A stretch of 16,387 nucleotides of DNA from the NCBI GenBank assembly GCA_050698355.1, contig JBOHBN010000055.1:1-16387 (forward strand), in the 5' to 3' direction. This document shows, piece after piece, positions 8,312 to 15,399 of the stretch. The translations under genes and the position numbers were made by a program. The stretch's first letter is position 1. Every line of letters begins with the position of its first letter. The notes under the pieces were generated by a model, which had not been told where the DNA came from, did not search any database, and was given only the letters and a program-made list of their open reading frames with translations. The stretch is from JBOHBN01 sp050698355 (GTDB lineage Bacteria > Actinomycetota > Actinomycetes > Streptosporangiales > WHST01).

Positions 8312-8907
8312 TACTCCACGACGAGCTGCTCGTCGCAGATCGCGGGGATCAGCGCACGACTCGGCTCCGCCACCAGCTCGGCGCGCAGCTGCGCCAGGTC
8401 GACGCTCAGGTACGCAGGGGTGGAGTCGGCGGCGTACCCGCCTTCCGCCGCGATGAGGAAGGGCGTCTTGGTGCGGCTCGTCGGCCACACGGTCACCACG
8501 TCGCCGACCGAGACACGGTACGACGGCTTGTCGACGCGCCGTGCGTTCACGGCGATGTGCCGGTGCACGACCATCTGCCGTGCCTGGTAGATCGTCCGGG
8601 CGAGGCCCGCGCGCAGCACGACCGCGTCGAGGCGCCGCTCGAGCAGGCTGAGCAGGTTGGCGCCGGCCTTGCCCGGCCGGTGCTTCGCGTCGGCGAACGC
8701 GCGGCGCAGCTGGGTCTCGGAGACGTTGTACTGCGCGCGCAACCGCTGCTTCTCCTTCAGGCGCAGCGCGTAGTCGCTGTCCTTGCGGCGCCTGCGCCCG
8801 TGGTCACCCGGCGGGTACGGCCGTCGCTCGAAGTAGGGCACGCATTTGGGCGTGAGCGCGATGCCGAGCGCGCGGCTCTGCCTCGTCTTCGGGCGGGAAC
8901 GGTTCAC
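8299..8907 (-). CDS. rpsD: 30S ribosomal protein S4, stand-alone and cysteine-poor form
   Basis: A 202-residue S4 protein of full length. The N-terminal domain (SRALGIALTPKCVPYFERRPYPPGDHG and KEKQRLRAQY) and the S4 RNA-binding domain (about residues 91-152, RTIYQARQMVVHRHIAVN) are intact, as is the C-terminal CDEQLVVEYY. In the cell S4 binds 16S rRNA early in 30S assembly and takes part in decoding fidelity. It lacks the four-Cys zinc site of zinc-binding S4 proteins; only Cys22 and Cys191 remain. It stands alone, not beside rpsM, rpsK or rpoA. Start is GTG at 8907 with AAGGAG at 8912-8917. An iron box lies 18 bp upstream. It could be the sole S4, as solo rpsD genes occur in streptomycetes, or a conditional paralogue; the window cannot decide. 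Confidence 0.95.
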   Translation of the reverse strand: MNRSRPKTRQSRALGIALTPKCVPYFERRPYPPGDHGRRRRKDSDYALRLKEKQRLRAQYNVSETQLRRAFADAKHRPGKAGANLLSLLERRLDAVVLRAGLARTIYQARQMVVHRHIAVNARRVDKPSYRVSVGDVVTVWPTSRTKTPFLIAAEGGYAADSTPAYLSVDLAQLRAELVAEPSRALIPAICDEQLVVEYYSR

Positions 8908-8924
8908 TGTGCTCCTTCCGTAAT

Positions 8925-8943
8925 TTAGGTTAGCCTAACCTAA
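8925..8943. promoter_or_regulatory. DtxR/IdeR-type iron box
   Basis: TTAGGTTAGCCTAACCTAA is a perfect 9+1+9 palindrome identical to the established DtxR/IdeR consensus. It lies between divergent genes, 18 bp from the S4 GTG and 26 bp from the DUF2470 ATG. TANNNT-like -10 candidates for both directions fall inside it (TAGCCT or TAACCT on plus, TAGGCT on minus). Iron-loaded IdeR bound here would be expected to block both promoters, with release under iron limitation. Confidence 0.92.
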
Positions 8944-8969
8944 TTGTTTGTCTGTGGCGTGGAGGGGTC

Positions 8970-9758
8970 ATGGCTCAGCACACTCGCGTACCGCGGCTCG
9001 GGCCCGCTGAGCTCGCCCGTACGCTCACGTCCGGTGTCGTGACCGGCACGCTGCTCGCCGCCGGTGTACCCGGCACCAACGCAGGCAGCGGTGCGGTGGT
9101 GCGTCCCTGCAATACGGCGTTCGGGGACGTGCTGCTGCTCGTCCCCGACCGCACCGGCACGGCCCGACACCTGGCCGACCCGGTCCGGTCGAGTCGGGGT
9201 GAGGACGTGCCCGCGCTGCTCGACGTGCTCGACACGCCCGCCGTGCCGACCGACCTGCCCCGCGCGCGGCTGCGCCTCACCGGCTGGGCCGAGCCCGTCG
9301 TCGCGGCCGAACGGCGAGCGAGGCTACTCGCCGCGGCCGACGCCCGGGTCTTTCCCGAACTGCTGACCGTCGGCCACGGGGTCAGCCTCTACCGGTTCGA
9401 CCTCGCGGATGTCACCGTGACGACGCCGTACGGCACGTGCGACATCGACCCGGACGACTTCCGCGGGGCCGCGCCCGACCCGCTGTACGCGTGCGAACGC
9501 GAGGTCGCCGCGCATCTGCAGCAGCACCACTACGACGACCTCACCGAGTGGACGCTGCAGCGGCTCGCCCCTCGCGATGCCTGCACTATCCGGCAGATCC
9601 TCGTCACCCGCGTCGACCGGTACGGCCTGGATCTGGCCTGTCAATGCGCAACCGACACCCGGTGCCTTCGTATTCCGTTCCCCGGCCCGGTCGAGGACGA
9701 GGAGGAGCTGGGCACCACGCTGCGCGCACTGCGGCGCTGCGCCTGCGGCGACGGCTGA
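8970..9758 (+). CDS. DUF2470-domain protein, putative heme/iron handling
   Basis: A 262-residue protein with an N-terminal half resembling the split-barrel flavin-reductase-like fold (residues about 15-165) and a C-terminal DUF2470 domain (about 168-255: DPLYACEREVAAHLQQHHYDDL, then VTRVDRYGLDL and RIPFPGPVEDEEEL). Related proteins include HugZ-type heme oxygenases and plant GluTR-binding protein, so binding or handling of heme is a reasonable guess, not a proof. It is unusually rich in cysteine: nine residues, including CQC at 224-226 and CAC at 257-259, which could bind a metal or cluster. Start is ATG with GGAGG at 8961-8965. The iron box just upstream argues that it is made under iron starvation. 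The stop codon overlaps a probable terminator hairpin. Confidence 0.8.
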   Translation: MAQHTRVPRLGPAELARTLTSGVVTGTLLAAGVPGTNAGSGAVVRPCNTAFGDVLLLVPDRTGTARHLADPVRSSRGEDVPALLDVLDTPAVPTDLPRARLRLTGWAEPVVAAERRARLLAAADARVFPELLTVGHGVSLYRFDLADVTVTTPYGTCDIDPDDFRGAAPDPLYACEREVAAHLQQHHYDDLTEWTLQRLAPRDACTIRQILVTRVDRYGLDLACQCATDTRCLRIPFPGPVEDEEELGTTLRALRRCACGDG

Positions 9759-9792
9759 ACCCCGCCCCAAATGACCACGTTATGTGGGGTTC
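9757..9792 (+). terminator. Hairpin overlapping the DUF2470 stop codon
   Basis: GAACCCC (9757-9763) pairs with GGGGTTC (9786-9792), extended by a G.U and a C-G pair to 9 bp around an 18-base loop. It begins within the TGA stop (9756-9758), so it could end the DUF2470 transcript. There is no U tract, and the alternative pairing CCCCA/TGGGG inside it makes the exact fold uncertain. Confidence 0.45.
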
Positions 9793-9973
9793 GTCGGCCA
9801 CTCGCCTCGAGATGTTGAGCGACGTGTACGAAACGGATCGGCATCTGGCTACCGAACCGGAAAGTGGCTTGTGCGAGGTAGACACCGGGCACTCGTCCTT
9901 CCTGGCCCAGCCAAGCCGGGTAGCAGAGATCATCACCGAACTCGCCTCCCCAACCACCGGTGCTCTCACCTGA
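9782..9973 (+). pseudogene. C-terminal fragment of an alpha/beta-hydrolase
   Basis: A 63-codon open stretch (ATG at 9782, TGA at 9971-9973) encodes the end of an alpha/beta-hydrolase fold. HVMWGSSA resembles the strand before the acid residue, and VDTGHSSFLAQPSRVAEII is the family's catalytic-His loop plus last helix. The nucleophile Ser elbow and the rest of the fold (over 200 residues) are absent; upstream DNA is the DUF2470 gene in another frame. Codon use is visibly less GC-biased than in neighbours. I read it as a relic left by a deletion rather than a functional small gene. No ribosome site is seen before the ATG. Confidence 0.5.
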
Positions 9974-10029
9974 CCGAGCCTGCCGGCGACGGTGCCGGAA
10001 CGTCTCATCGACGCATCGCCCGCGGACGG

Positions 10030-11205
10030 TCAATCCAGCTGGCGCGCCGCGAGGTAGCCGGCCGCGAGTGCCCTGGCCACGTCGCGTACGCGCTCGTCGG
10101 GCGGCAGGAAGCGCGGGTCGTGGAGCATCGGCGAGCCCGGACCCTCGCCCACGCCGAGGAACACCATCAGGCTCGGCAGCGCGGTGCCGTAATGGGAGAA
10201 GTCGTCCGAGCCGCAGGAGCGAAAGCTCGGCGTCGCGAGCCGGAAACCGACCTTGTCGAGCCATTCGGCGCCGAGCGCCGCGAGCCTGGAGTCGTTGCGC
10301 AGGACGGGTTCCACCGCGTCTAACCGCACGGAACCCGCGCACCCGTGTGCCTCGGCGTACCCGCGCACGGCCGACCGGATGGCGGCGAGCAGCCGGTCCC
10401 GGTCCGCGTCGTCGAACGTACGAATGGTTCCCCGTGCCCGCGCGGTCTCGGCGATGACGTTGGGGGCGCCGCCCGCGTGCAGCTCGCCGACGGTGACGAC
10501 GGCGGGCCGCATCGGGTCCACCGCCTGCCGCACCAGCTCCTGCAGGCTGGTGAGGCACAGGCACAGCACGGGCACCGGATCGTGAGCCAGGTGCGGGTAA
10601 CCGCCGTGGCCGCCGCTGCCGGTGATGGTGATCTCGAACTCGTCGGACGCCGCGTTGACGACCCCGGCATCGGCGGCGACGGAGCCGGCGGGCAGCTGCG
10701 GCTGCACGTGCACGCCGACGATCGCGCGTACGCGCTGCTTGGTAAGCGCGCCGGACTGCACGATGTCGTACGCGCCGGACGGCTGGGTCTCCTCCCTCGG
10801 TTGCAGGACGGCAAGCAGCGGTTCTTCGGGGGCGACGCGGACCAGCGCACGAGCGAACGCGACGAGGCCCGCCAGGTGCACGTCGTGACCGCAGGCGTGC
10901 GCCCGCCCGGTACCGGACGCGTACGCCGCGCCCGTCTCCTCGGTCACGGGCAGCGCGTCGAGCTCGGCGCGCAGCGCCACGCACGGCTGGTCGGCGGCAC
11001 CGAACCGCACCAACCGGCCCGTTCCCGCCACCACCGGCGCTTCCGGACGGCCGAGGGCCGCCGCGACCCGGGACGCGGTCCACGTCTCGGCACCGGAGAT
11101 CTCGGGTGCGCGGTGCAGCTCGTGGCGCAGCTCGACCGCGTCGGGAATCTCCGCGTCGAGGCCGGCGAGCACCGTGTCGGACGACAGATCGGGCAGCGCC
11201 GTCAT
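10030..11205 (-). CDS. M20 (M20D) family amidohydrolase
   Basis: A 391-residue zinc/manganese-dependent amidohydrolase. The metal sites are visible: HACGHDVH, QPREETQPSGA (general-base Glu pair), VGVHVQP, HGGYPHLAHDPV in the dimerisation lid domain, and the late CGSDDFSHYG. M20D enzymes remove acyl or aminoacyl groups from N-acyl amino acids, indole-acetyl amino acids or similar amides in the cytoplasm. The ATG overlaps the stop of the RpiR gene (ATGA), giving tight translational coupling, and GGTGAGGG precedes it. As the last gene of a permease-ligase-regulator operon it may split the imported compound, or release product from a gamma-glutamyl amide made by the ligase. No signal peptide is seen. 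The exact substrate is not predictable. Confidence 0.9.
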   Translation of the reverse strand: MTALPDLSSDTVLAGLDAEIPDAVELRHELHRAPEISGAETWTASRVAAALGRPEAPVVAGTGRLVRFGAADQPCVALRAELDALPVTEETGAAYASGTGRAHACGHDVHLAGLVAFARALVRVAPEEPLLAVLQPREETQPSGAYDIVQSGALTKQRVRAIVGVHVQPQLPAGSVAADAGVVNAASDEFEITITGSGGHGGYPHLAHDPVPVLCLCLTSLQELVRQAVDPMRPAVVTVGELHAGGAPNVIAETARARGTIRTFDDADRDRLLAAIRSAVRGYAEAHGCAGSVRLDAVEPVLRNDSRLAALGAEWLDKVGFRLATPSFRSCGSDDFSHYGTALPSLMVFLGVGEGPGSPMLHDPRFLPPDERVRDVARALAAGYLAARQLD

Positions 11206-12077
11206 CCCTCACCTCGGGCAGCGGAGTGGGCCGCGCCGATCACCTGGGTGTTCAGCTCGTCGTACCGCGTCATCCGGGCCCGCGGCCGGTCGGCGAGCCT
11301 GTCCACGGCCGCGGCCACGAGCGCCTCGACGAGCGCGACCGCGGGCGCCAGCACGTCGAACGGCGACGGTGCCTCCACGGTCGTCGGCAGGACGACGTCG
11401 GCGTCGGCGGCCAGCGGCGACAGGTACCGGTCAGTGAACAGCACGACCGTCGCGCCCTGCGCGGCCGCGGCACGCCCGAGCTCGATGGTGTCGCGCTGGT
11501 ACCGGCGGTAGTCGAACGCGACGACCACGCTCTTCGCGTCGATGTCCAGCAGAGCCGCCGCCCGTGCGCCCGGCGAGGCCGACACCGGCCTGACGGCCGG
11601 CCGGAGCAGCTGCAGGTGAGTGGCAAGGTAGTCGGCGAGGAACCCGCTGAACCGGCCGCCGACCGTCCACAGTGGCCGCCGCCCGTTGGCGAACAGCCGT
11701 ACGACCGCGTGCGCGTCATCGGCCGCGAGGTGCGCGTAGCTCGCCGTCACCGCGTGGCCGACGCGCTCGAGCATCCGTGGGATGAGGCTCGGCCCGGTGC
11801 GGCCGAGGGGGTACATCTGCGCAGGCGAGTCCAGCCGGGCGGAGAGCTCGTCCTTCACCACCTGCTGGAAGGCCGGATAGCTCTCGAACCCGAGCTTGCC
11901 GAGCAACCGCAAGACCGTCGGAGCGCTGGTGTCCGCCCGCTCCGCCAGGGTGGCGACCGGTTCGAGCCCGGCGAGCGGGTCGTCGCCGAGCAACACAAGG
12001 GCGACCCGCCGCTCCGCCGGCGCGAGCCGCGGCATCTCCGCGCGGACGCGTTCGGAGACGGTCGGGCTGTCCTCCAT
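11202..12077 (-). CDS. MurR/RpiR-family transcriptional regulator
   Basis: A 291-residue regulator with an N-terminal RpiR HTH domain (about residues 10-80: LAPAERRVALVLLGD, VATLAERADTSAPTVLRLLGKLGFESYPAFQQVV) and a C-terminal SIS domain (about 120-260: RRPLWTVGGRFSGFLADYLATHL, KSVVVAFDYRRYQRDTIELGRAAAAQGATVVLFTD). SIS domains usually bind phosphosugars, but RpiR proteins in amino-compound operons are also known. I start at the ATG at 12077, 11 bp after the ligase stop; the frame is open further upstream but only inside the ligase gene in another frame. There is no strong ribosome site, so translation probably follows from the gene before. It is likely the local regulator of the operon, acting at the dyad at 14956-14998. 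Confidence 0.9.
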   Translation of the reverse strand: MEDSPTVSERVRAEMPRLAPAERRVALVLLGDDPLAGLEPVATLAERADTSAPTVLRLLGKLGFESYPAFQQVVKDELSARLDSPAQMYPLGRTGPSLIPRMLERVGHAVTASYAHLAADDAHAVVRLFANGRRPLWTVGGRFSGFLADYLATHLQLLRPAVRPVSASPGARAAALLDIDAKSVVVAFDYRRYQRDTIELGRAAAAQGATVVLFTDRYLSPLAADADVVLPTTVEAPSPFDVLAPAVALVEALVAAAVDRLADRPRARMTRYDELNTQVIGAAHSAARGEG

Positions 12078-12088
12078 GACGGCGCGCC

Positions 12089-13477
12089 CTAATACACCCA
12101 GCGGAGCGCCGCGGCGATCTCCTCGGGGCTGGACTCGCGCAGACGTTCGGCGTCCCCCCGGCGTACTGCTATGACCGCGCCGAACATCGGCTGCCCCAGC
12201 GCGTCGCGCAGCACGTCCGACTCGGCGAACGCGTCGACCGTCTCGTCCAGGCTGGTCGGGAGCCTGCTGATGCCGCGTGCGGCCAGCACGTCGTCTGCGT
12301 ACCACGCGGGGTCTCCCGTGACCTCCTCGCCGAGCGGTGTGGACGACTTGACGCCGTGCAGTCCCGCCGCGATCAGCGTGCCGATGGCCAGGTACGGGTT
12401 CGCGGCCAGGTCGAAGCACTTCACCTCGAAGTTGGCCGCGCGTCCCCGCGTGCCGACGCCCCCGGTGATGAAGCGCAGCGCCGACTCACGGGATTCCCTG
12501 CCCCAGCAGGCGTACGCACCGGCCCAGTGCGACGGCACGAGACGCAGGTAGCTCGCAGGCGTCGGCGCGCCGATCGCCAGCAGGGCCGGAAGCAGCTCCA
12601 GTACCCCGGCCATGAACGACTCGCCCGCGGTGGTCATCTCGTAACGGCGGTCGCCACCCGCGAACAGGTTCTGCCCGTCGCGCCACGCCGAGATGTGGAT
12701 GTGGCCGCCGTTGCCGACATGTCCGGCGATCACCGACGGCGCGAACGACGCACGCAGCCCGTGCCGCTGCGACACCGCGCGGATGGTCTGGCGTACGAGC
12801 ACGCTGTGGTCCGCGGCCGTGACCGGGTCGGTCGCCGCGATCGACACCTCGTACTGCCCGTCGGAGTACTCCGGGTGGATCTGCTCGACGTCCACCCCCT
12901 GGCGTTGCAGCGCCACCAGCACGTCGCGCAGGTAGTCGGAGAGCTCGACGAGCCGCGTCATCCCGTACGCGGGACCGCTGGAGGCGGGCTCGAAGTCGTG
13001 ACCCGTCCCGCTGCTGACAGCCCACTCGATCTCGAAGGACGCCCGGAAGGTCAGGCCCGCGCCGGCGGCCTGGTCGACCATGGTCGCCGCGAACCGCCGC
13101 TGGCAGGCGGGGTGCACACCGCCGTCCTGGGTGTAGCGGTCGACGGGCGCCCAAGCCCAGCCGGGCTGGCCGGCGAGTACGGTCAACGCGTCGAGGTCGG
13201 GGACGAGCCGCAGGTCACCGTCGGGGCCACCGAGCTCGTCGCTCGTGATCGGCACGTCGTCGGACAGGAACGTGTCGAATACCGGGGACATGCCGACGCC
13301 CCACACCGCGGCCGACTCCAGCCGCTCGACCGGCACGGCCTTGATCCGGTTGACGCCCGCGGTGTCGACGAAGGAGAGCACCACCCCGTCGACGTCCCGC
13401 CCCCGCAGCATGGTGACGAGTTCGCGCGCCCGTCGCCTGCGCTGCGCCTCGTCACGCTCCGTCCCGTCACGACCCAT
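12089..13477 (-). CDS. Glutamine synthetase-family protein (gamma-glutamyl-amine ligase-like)
   Basis: A 462-residue GlnA-fold ligase without the adenylylation loop of housekeeping GlnA. Visible active-site pieces are FEIEW (149-151, metal Glu), HPEYSDGQYE (201-210), GHVGNGGHIHIS (ATP/metal His), WGRESRESALRF with Arg330 and Arg335, and NFEVKCFDLAANPYLA (349-364). In this last motif housekeeping enzymes have Arg-x-Glu-x-Arg; here it is Asn349-Phe-Glu351-Val-Lys353, so the glutamate-binding Arg is a Lys. This suggests a substrate other than glutamate plus ammonia. PuuA-like members of this family join glutamate to amines using ATP. It overlaps the permease gene end by 11 bp and precedes the RpiR gene, so it belongs to one transcript. 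The start lacks a well-spaced ribosome site; GGAGGGG lies about 12 bp upstream. Confidence 0.85.
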   Translation of the reverse strand: MGRDGTERDEAQRRRRARELVTMLRGRDVDGVVLSFVDTAGVNRIKAVPVERLESAAVWGVGMSPVFDTFLSDDVPITSDELGGPDGDLRLVPDLDALTVLAGQPGWAWAPVDRYTQDGGVHPACQRRFAATMVDQAAGAGLTFRASFEIEWAVSSGTGHDFEPASSGPAYGMTRLVELSDYLRDVLVALQRQGVDVEQIHPEYSDGQYEVSIAATDPVTAADHSVLVRQTIRAVSQRHGLRASFAPSVIAGHVGNGGHIHISAWRDGQNLFAGGDRRYEMTTAGESFMAGVLELLPALLAIGAPTPASYLRLVPSHWAGAYACWGRESRESALRFITGGVGTRGRAANFEVKCFDLAANPYLAIGTLIAAGLHGVKSSTPLGEEVTGDPAWYADDVLAARGISRLPTSLDETVDAFAESDVLRDALGQPMFGAVIAVRRGDAERLRESSPEEIAAALRWVY

Positions 13478-14942
13478 CGGTTCCCAGCCCCTCCTCGGCG
13501 GTCATCTTCTCCCCGGCCCGGCGGGCGACCGCGGGACGGAGCAGCACGTACAACACGGCGAGCAGGATCCACGCGCCGCAGACCACAGGGAACCATGCGT
13601 TCGGCCCCGTGGGGTAGGGCAGCACGTTGCGGTAGATGGTGTAGCCGAGCACGAGCAGGCCGAGGATCGGGATGATGATCTCGGCGCGGCGCACCTTGCG
13701 CTGGCCGGAGAAGAACAGCAGCCAGATCGCGCCGAGGGTCGCCAGCACGTACACGACGAGCAGGATGAGCGTACCGATCGTGCCGGACCAGGCGAACGTG
13801 TCGAACGGCTTGGCGTGGAATACCACGGTGTCGACCACGAGGATCAGGTACATCCCGGCGACGATGGCGACCGAGGCCGGGACGGGCGTGCCCCGCCGGC
13901 TCGACACCTTCGCCAAGGCGGCCGGGCCGACCCGGTCCCTGCTGAGGGCGTACAACAGCCGCGACGCACCGACCGCGCACGCGAGGCAGCAGGCGAACGC
14001 GCTGACCGCAGCGCCGATGGTGATGAGGTCGCCGACCCACGCGGCGACGTAGCGAGCGCCGAGGTCGCCCATCAGCGACCCGGAGCCGATGAACTTCTTG
14101 ACGCCGGACGGGTTCGCGCCGAAGCCCATCACCTCGACCGCGGTGACGAAGACGTAGTACACGCCGCCGAAGATGGCGGTGCCGAGGATCGCGCGGGGGA
14201 TGTCGCGCCGCGGGTTGCGCGCCTCCTCACCCAGCGTCGCCGCGGCCTCGAACCCGGCGAACGACAGGAACCCGAAGACCACGCCGAGGAACACCGCCGA
14301 CGGCGCCGTGCCGGACGGGACGGTGAACACGTCCCAGGTCGCGTGCTGGCCTCCGGGTGCGTTGCCCGCCAGCAACTTGACCAGCACGATGACGCTGACC
14401 ACGATGATGAGCAGGACGGTCGTGCCCTCGATCGCGAGCAGCAGCCTGGTGCCGGCCCGCACCGGCGACACCGTCAGCGCGTACACGCCGAGCAGCACGA
14501 TCCCGGTGATGATGAACGGCCCCCACCACGGCGGCGATGGCCAGACACCCACCGACTCGAGCAGCGAGGTGACGAAGATCCCGCATGCGCTGGACGTCAC
14601 CACGCCGTAGAAGGTGTACGTGCCGAGCAGCGACCAGCCGGACACGACGCCCGCGCGGGCCCCGAGGGTGGCGCCGACGAACCCGTACACCGAGCCGGCG
14701 TGGTGGAACTGCTGGCACAGCCGCACGAACGTGTACGCGACGAGCAGCACGCCCACGGTCGCGAGCGCGAACGCCAGCGGCACCGCCCGGCCGACGCTTC
14801 CCGCCGTGCCCTGCGGGTTGATGTTCGCCGCCATCGACGGCGCCATCAACGCCACCGAGATGCCGATGGCCTCCCAGATGTTGAGCTCGCGGCGTAGCCG
14901 CCCACCACCGGCCGCCCGCTCCTGTGCCTGTGCAGACTCCAT
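13467..14942 (-). CDS. APC superfamily amino acid/polyamine permease
   Basis: A 491-residue integral membrane permease with about 12 helices in the APC (LeuT-like) layout. Helix 1 carries EAIGISVALMAPSMAANINPQGTAGSVG, the broken helix that binds the substrate. Helix 6 has FGFLSFAGFEAAATLGEEARNP, the classic FAGFE motif. The middle and C-terminal helices are regular (ASRLLYALSRDRVGPAALAKVSSRRGTPVPA is the conserved cytoplasmic loop). It imports an amino acid, amine or polyamine; which one is unknown. It is first in the four-gene minus-strand operon. The ATG at 14942 has only a weak GAG-type ribosome site. A nested dyad lies 14 bp upstream. Confidence 0.92.
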   Translation of the reverse strand: MESAQAQERAAGGGRLRRELNIWEAIGISVALMAPSMAANINPQGTAGSVGRAVPLAFALATVGVLLVAYTFVRLCQQFHHAGSVYGFVGATLGARAGVVSGWSLLGTYTFYGVVTSSACGIFVTSLLESVGVWPSPPWWGPFIITGIVLLGVYALTVSPVRAGTRLLLAIEGTTVLLIIVVSVIVLVKLLAGNAPGGQHATWDVFTVPSGTAPSAVFLGVVFGFLSFAGFEAAATLGEEARNPRRDIPRAILGTAIFGGVYYVFVTAVEVMGFGANPSGVKKFIGSGSLMGDLGARYVAAWVGDLITIGAAVSAFACCLACAVGASRLLYALSRDRVGPAALAKVSSRRGTPVPASVAIVAGMYLILVVDTVVFHAKPFDTFAWSGTIGTLILLVVYVLATLGAIWLLFFSGQRKVRRAEIIIPILGLLVLGYTIYRNVLPYPTGPNAWFPVVCGAWILLAVLYVLLRPAVARRAGEKMTAEEGLGTDGS

Positions 14943-14955
14943 CTGCTCATGAAAC

Positions 14956-14998
14956 GTCCGTAACGCCGCTACGTCAAGACGTTAGTTTCGTTACGGAC
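14956..14998. promoter_or_regulatory. Nested inverted repeat upstream of the permease operon
   Basis: Outer arms GTCCGTAACG (14956-14965) and CGTTACGGAC (14989-14998) are a perfect 10-bp inverted repeat. Inside and almost co-centred is ACGTCAAGACGT (14971-14982). A minus-strand TTGACG at 14972-14977 could be a -35 box for the operon, 30 bp from the ATG. This is the best operator candidate for the RpiR regulator, but the pairing of protein and site is inferred from position only. Confidence 0.6.
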
Positions 14999-15010
14999 CA
15001 TCGACGGTGC

Positions 15011-15399
15011 TTCGGGGCGTTCCGGCTTCTCCAAGAGCAGGGCAAGATCCGACACGTCGGCCTGTCGAAGTCACCATCGACCAGCTCACTGCGGCCCAAC
15101 AGGTTACGCCGATCGTCAGTGTCCAGAACCGCTACAACCTCACCAATCGCGCCTCCGAAAAGGTCCTTGGCTACTGTCAGCGCCACGGAACCGCGTTCAT
15201 CCCCTGGCACCCGATTGGCACCATCGCGAACCGGCTCGGCGTCACCCGTTCCCAGGTCGCTCTGGCCTGGCTACTGCATCACTCGCCCGTCATGCTGCCG
15301 ATCCCCGGCACGTCCTCCCCGTCACACCTGGAAGAAGACCTTGCCGCCGCCGACCTGACCCTCGATCCAGACGATCTCGCCCAGCTCGACACGAACTGA
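15011..15399 (+). pseudogene. Aldo/keto reductase, 5'-truncated and frameshifted
   Basis: The stretch encodes the C-terminal third of an aldo/keto reductase in two frames. From 15011 one frame reads LLQEQGKIRHVGLSK; at about 15070 a single missing base moves homology to the next frame, which continues VTIDQLTAAQQVTPIVSVQNRYNLTN and ends PGTSSPSHLEEDLAAADLTL at the TGA 15397-15399. The first roughly 130 residues, holding the Asp-Tyr-Lys-His catalytic tetrad, are absent. A further in-frame loss of about a dozen residues lies between FIPWHPIG and TIANRLG. It cannot make an enzyme. It begins right next to the dyad at 14956-14998, so the 5' deletion ends there. Confidence 0.8.

Noticed and set aside
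7028..8488. A 486-codon minus-strand frame antisense to the MFS gene
   Set aside because: It is Arg/Gly/Ala-rich with no domain, and lies opposite a clear 12-helix transporter.
9641..11212. A 523-codon minus-strand frame overlapping the M20 gene
   Set aside because: It is an Arg-rich shadow frame; the M20 frame holds all metal-binding motifs.
11202..12419. Longer RpiR protein starting upstream at 12419
   Set aside because: The extra 114 codons lie inside the ligase gene in another frame and are Arg/Gly-rich. The HTH domain starts just after the ATG at 12077.
13245..14897. A 550-codon plus-strand frame antisense to the permease and ligase
   Set aside because: The composition is Arg/His/Asp/Gly-rich and low in hydrophobic residues, typical of a mirror frame of a membrane protein gene. 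The minus-strand genes have clear motifs.
14956..14998. Inverted repeat as ends of an insertion sequence
   Set aside because: The arms are 23 bp apart with no transposase between them or nearby and no flanking duplication; an operator fits better.
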